NCBI GenBank assembly: GCA_014871385.1 | Contig: CM026423.1 | Coordinates: 18,093,690-18,157,689, forward strand | DNA length: 64,000 nucleotides | Source of the DNA: Ceratodon purpureus | Taxonomy: Eukaryota > Streptophyta > Bryopsida > Pseudoditrichales > Ditrichaceae | Direction of reading: 5' to 3' | In this document: positions 61,148 to 64,000 of the stretch, in pieces | Layout of the letters: every line of letters starts with the position of its first letter | Position numbering within the stretch: position 1 is the first letter of the stretch | Made by a program: the position numbers and the translations under genes | The notes under the pieces: model-generated | Database searches by the model: none | What the model was told of the DNA's origin: nothing | Seen by the model: only the letters and a program-made list of their open reading frames with translations

Positions 61148-62537
61148 GGTATAACGCCCATGGTCTGGGCTGCCCACCTAGGAAAAAGACTACGCATGTT
61201 TTTTACATGTCCGGGTTTACTTGCATGAAGGGAATTCCACTAGAAACTTAGGAAGTCCCCGTCAAAAAGCATTCCACAACATGAGGTACACTACGTAGAA
61301 AGGGAGTTACATAAGCGTAATATTGTGGAATGTATATAAAATAAATTAGAATTTTGTTTTTTAATTTAAAGGTTTAAGAAACCAGATGAAGTCCTAAATA
61401 ATTAGATCTCCATATGTACTTGTGTTCCTACATATGACATTTTTACACCATTAGGACATTGCTTATGCTTTGGTTGAACATCTAAAATCTTCTACATGTA
61501 TATTTTTTATAATATGAAAAAAAATAAAATTATCTTATTTTACGCATTATTCATAGAATTTTGAAGATCTAAAAACCACCTTAAATTACGTGAGAAGTAA
61601 AAAGAAGTTGGAAATTTATACTCAATGTATATTTACAATGCACCATAGCAGATTTACTATAAATGTTTAGAAATAGCTATCAAAAGATGTTCATAATAAT
61701 GTTGAATAATTTTTTTTACACTATAGTATTACATTATGCAATTTGTTTCATATAATGACGCTTACGGATATTACTTGTGGATCATTATCTTATGGAATAT
61801 ATTTCCATCCTCAAGAATCCCAACATTGCTATAAATGCCTTGAGAGCCTCCTCCCTTTGGTAAGTGTGTGTGTGCTTGTCGTAGAGTTATTTTCTTGAAT
61901 GACTCTTTTGAGAGCATCTAGGGTGGTGCCCCTCAATCTAGGCCTCTGGAAACGTTTTCTCAGCGTCCAAATTTTCTAATTTCTCGGCCAACAATAGAAG
62001 GCCTCTAATGGTGCTCCTCAAACTGGACTTGTCTTTATTCCCGCCATCCACATATCTCCCAAAACGCGGCTACAATGTCGTTTCCCTCCCTTTGCTCCTC
62101 TGTTTTCAAAGCAAAACTGTGGCTTGAGTGTTTTTGGGCATTTTATATTTTTTTTGCTTTTGGCTTGTTGTTCGGTAAGGGTTTTGCGAAATAGACGCCT
62201 TGAGGGAGCAGAACGAAGTTGGTTGGGCATCGATAATGGATGATGAAGAGGAGAGTGAGTTCATTGGTAGTATTTAATTAGCACCATTTTCAAAATTAAA
62301 TTATCGATGCTTTGGATGATTGTGTGAATCAGATATTTCAACATGAATTATTATAAAAATAGTGTAGTAATAAAATTTTAACAACAAAAAGGTTTATAGG
62401 GTTAAAAAAGTAATTGTTGGATTGGATTGCGGCCCCAAGTTCTGCACTTGAAGACCTCTAGTTGTTGGATTTCATTATCACATGTAAAATTGTTTGGTCC
62501 ATTGCAAGTCCTATGTCGATGTCCCTCTCTCTCGACG
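61148..62537. other. AT-rich intergenic, nothing recognised
   Basis: No gene or clear repeat border was recognised. Confidence 0.4.
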
Positions 62538-62657
62538 CACTAGTGGAAGAGGAGTCCTTCTCCTCGAGAACATTTAGGAGGAATTGGTAACAATTGGAGG
62601 AACTGTTACCGATGCCTCCAAAGCATTTGGAGGGGAAGGACTCCTCTCCCACTAGTG
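62538..62657. mobile_element. 120-bp foldback MITE with CACTA ends
   Basis: Starts CACTAGTGGAAGAGGAGTCC and ends with its inverted partner GGACTCCTCTCCCACTAGTG. The arms continue to pair through GTTACC/GGTAAC near the centre, so nearly the whole unit is one hairpin. Flanking 3-bp repeat ACG at 62535-62537 and 62658-62660 fits the CACTA superfamily. Confidence 0.8.
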
Positions 62658-62829
62658 ACGTAGTCTCTACACATGGCTACATTGACTAATTAGTAAAAAC
62701 AAACTTTGATGCCTCCTCTAACCCTAACGACTTCGCTATTTTCAAATTCAGGTGATTATCGTAACTTTCAATAACTTTAAGTGATTACCGTTACTTTCAA
62801 TAACTTAAAAAAAAATGGTTTTATATACT
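62658..62829. other. Short spacer
   Basis: Contains a duplicated GTGATTACCGTTACTTTCAATAA-like phrase (two copies near 62750-62800; split by small changes). Nothing else seen. Confidence 0.4.
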
Positions 62830-62855
62830 AGTTTTTTTTTTTGTTTTTTTGTTTT

Positions 62856-64000
62856 TTGAAATAAATGAAAGAATTTCATTGCAAAGTAAACAACATACAA
62901 GGACCAGCTTGGCTCCATCGTGGTGGCTAGAGGGAGTGCTCATGGTGGTTGGAATACAAAGCCGGCCATCGAGCCCATGGAGATCCACTGCGAAATTCCA
63001 TTTTTCCATGGGGCAAAAAGGTCAAAGTCTCACCTACGCTCCTTAAACCTCTCGACAACTTTCATGGAGTGGCAAGCTTCTGTTTGTGCTTGATGCGAAT
63101 AGTCTACGATCTAACTGTACAATAGTCTAGCATACTTTTTCAGATGTGTTGAAAGAGGCGAGTAACAGGCTAGAGTTGTTCATTGAAAGCCGCGTCATTT
63201 AGCTCCAGCCAAAGAGACCAAATTACCATAGAGCAAAGTTTAAGCTAGAGTCATTTCAGGTGGTCGAACTTACGGGGAACGCGGCTAGAAAAAATGACAT
63301 GTCACCAATTGAGTTGCCTCCAAGGGCCTTGAACGTCCCTTCTTTCTAGCAAAGAGTTCATCATGTGGATCGCCACTGCCATGCTCGTCGCGTAGATGTA
63401 CACTCCCAAAATCTGTAAAGCACGATTTCTTCAAATCGACAAGGGCATACATGGCACCAATTATCCACTGTTCCATCTATTTGCCCACGCCAATGATTAA
63501 CACATACATCTCTATGCCATATGAGCCGGAACAAGTCCGCTTTCTTACGGGTGCGCTCTTTCATCCATACCGTTCTCCACTGCAAGTAAAAGGTGTTGGA
63601 CAGGACTTCGCTCCACTTTCTTGTAATCGGATTGAGGATCAGATGGTGTTGTTTAAGGAGATCTCTTCGTAGCTCCGTGGTAAATCCCACGAGGTAGGTG
63701 ACTTCATCGTGCGCGGGCCATTGGAATTTCAAAAGATGCCAACATTCCCGTAGAAAAGAAACACCGCGGTTTTCTTTGGGTCCTTTTTCAGGGTGACAAC
63801 CTGAATACGCTGAATTGCACCGGAATCCTCCTCAGTCAAAAGGGCCGGGTCATGGATTGCATGCTGGCGGATGATGTTGGTAAGCAGGAGCACCGAGTAC
63901 AGTTTCTAAGCCTACTCGTCCTGCAATGCATGATCAATGCATCGATGCCACGTACATTAAGGGAAAAATGACCTCACAATCAGGCCCTCGAAGATAGCCC
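62856..64000 (-). pseudogene. LINE (non-LTR retrotransposon) 3' half, cut by the window edge
   Basis: Minus strand. From 64000 downwards fragments read TNIIRQHAIHDPALLTEEDS and IQRIQVVTLKKDPKKTA, then 63732-63361 reads WRTVWMKERTRKKADLFRL, IWHRDVCVNHWR, CHVCPCRFEEIVLYRFWEC and RRAWQW, the RT zinc-binding domain pattern. Stops and frame breaks follow, down to the 3' end TTTGCAATGAAATTCTTTCA with an A/C-interrupted poly-A tail (T-rich on the plus strand, 62829-62857). It is related to, but distinct from, the LINE at 51526-53170. Catalytic RT and endonuclease domains, if present, lie outside. Confidence 0.8.

Noticed and set aside
1..64000. CRISPR arrays, rRNA, tRNA or bacterial operons
   Set aside because: No regularly spaced repeats, no rRNA signature and no convincing cloverleaf were seen by eye; gene structure is clearly eukaryotic. 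A tRNAscan run could still find an isolated tRNA.

Overview
The window is nuclear DNA of a land plant. The genes have many short introns with GT..AG borders. They include plant-specific families (DUF247, ATL-type RING-H2, XRI1-like, plastid ABC1 kinase), and the intergenic DNA is AT-rich and full of DNA transposons, LINEs and Ty3 relics. I could not fix the species. A non-flowering plant such as a liverwort or other bryophyte is possible, but that is a guess. No bacterial, viral or organellar block, CRISPR array, rRNA or convincing tRNA was seen.

Layout: 303-4720 (+) holds the OST48/DGL1 subunit of oligosaccharyltransferase, with its 5' end outside the window. 6186-15141 is a transposon-rich block: an old GGGAGG-TIR element, a 3.1-kb CACTA-type element (7245-10377) with a TTAA-flanked element nested in it, a Ty3 reverse transcriptase relic, a second TTAA-flanked copy, and two MITEs. 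15412-17032 (-) is a DUF247 membrane protein. 18373-21582 carries three more MITEs. 21862-24659 (+) is a nine-exon HAD-like hydrolase. 27257-28993 (+) is a single-exon ATL-type RING-H2 E3 ligase. 29541-34447 (-) is a nine-exon ABC1K atypical kinase with an unusually long N-terminal region, convergent with the ATL gene. 36861-37531 (-) is a second Ty3 relic. 39676 to about 41908-42029 (-) is an XRI1-like gene. From 44591 to the end no gene is supported: the DNA holds MITEs, two LINE 3' halves (51526-53170 and 62856-64000) and a cluster of TTAA-flanked elements (50966-58187).

The genes are ordinary housekeeping and regulatory plant genes (ER N-glycosylation, plastid lipid/quinone kinase, ubiquitin ligase, DNA-repair or clock-related protein) and show no sign of working together. 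The most unusual content is a family of seven elements with CCCTWAA-type inverted termini, always bordered by TTAA. Two of them are 929-bp copies that I judge by eye to be nearly identical, and two pairs abut on a single shared TTAA. This pattern fits a piggyBac-like (or mariner-like) MITE family. All splice sites and translations were read by eye from the sequence; no search was run.
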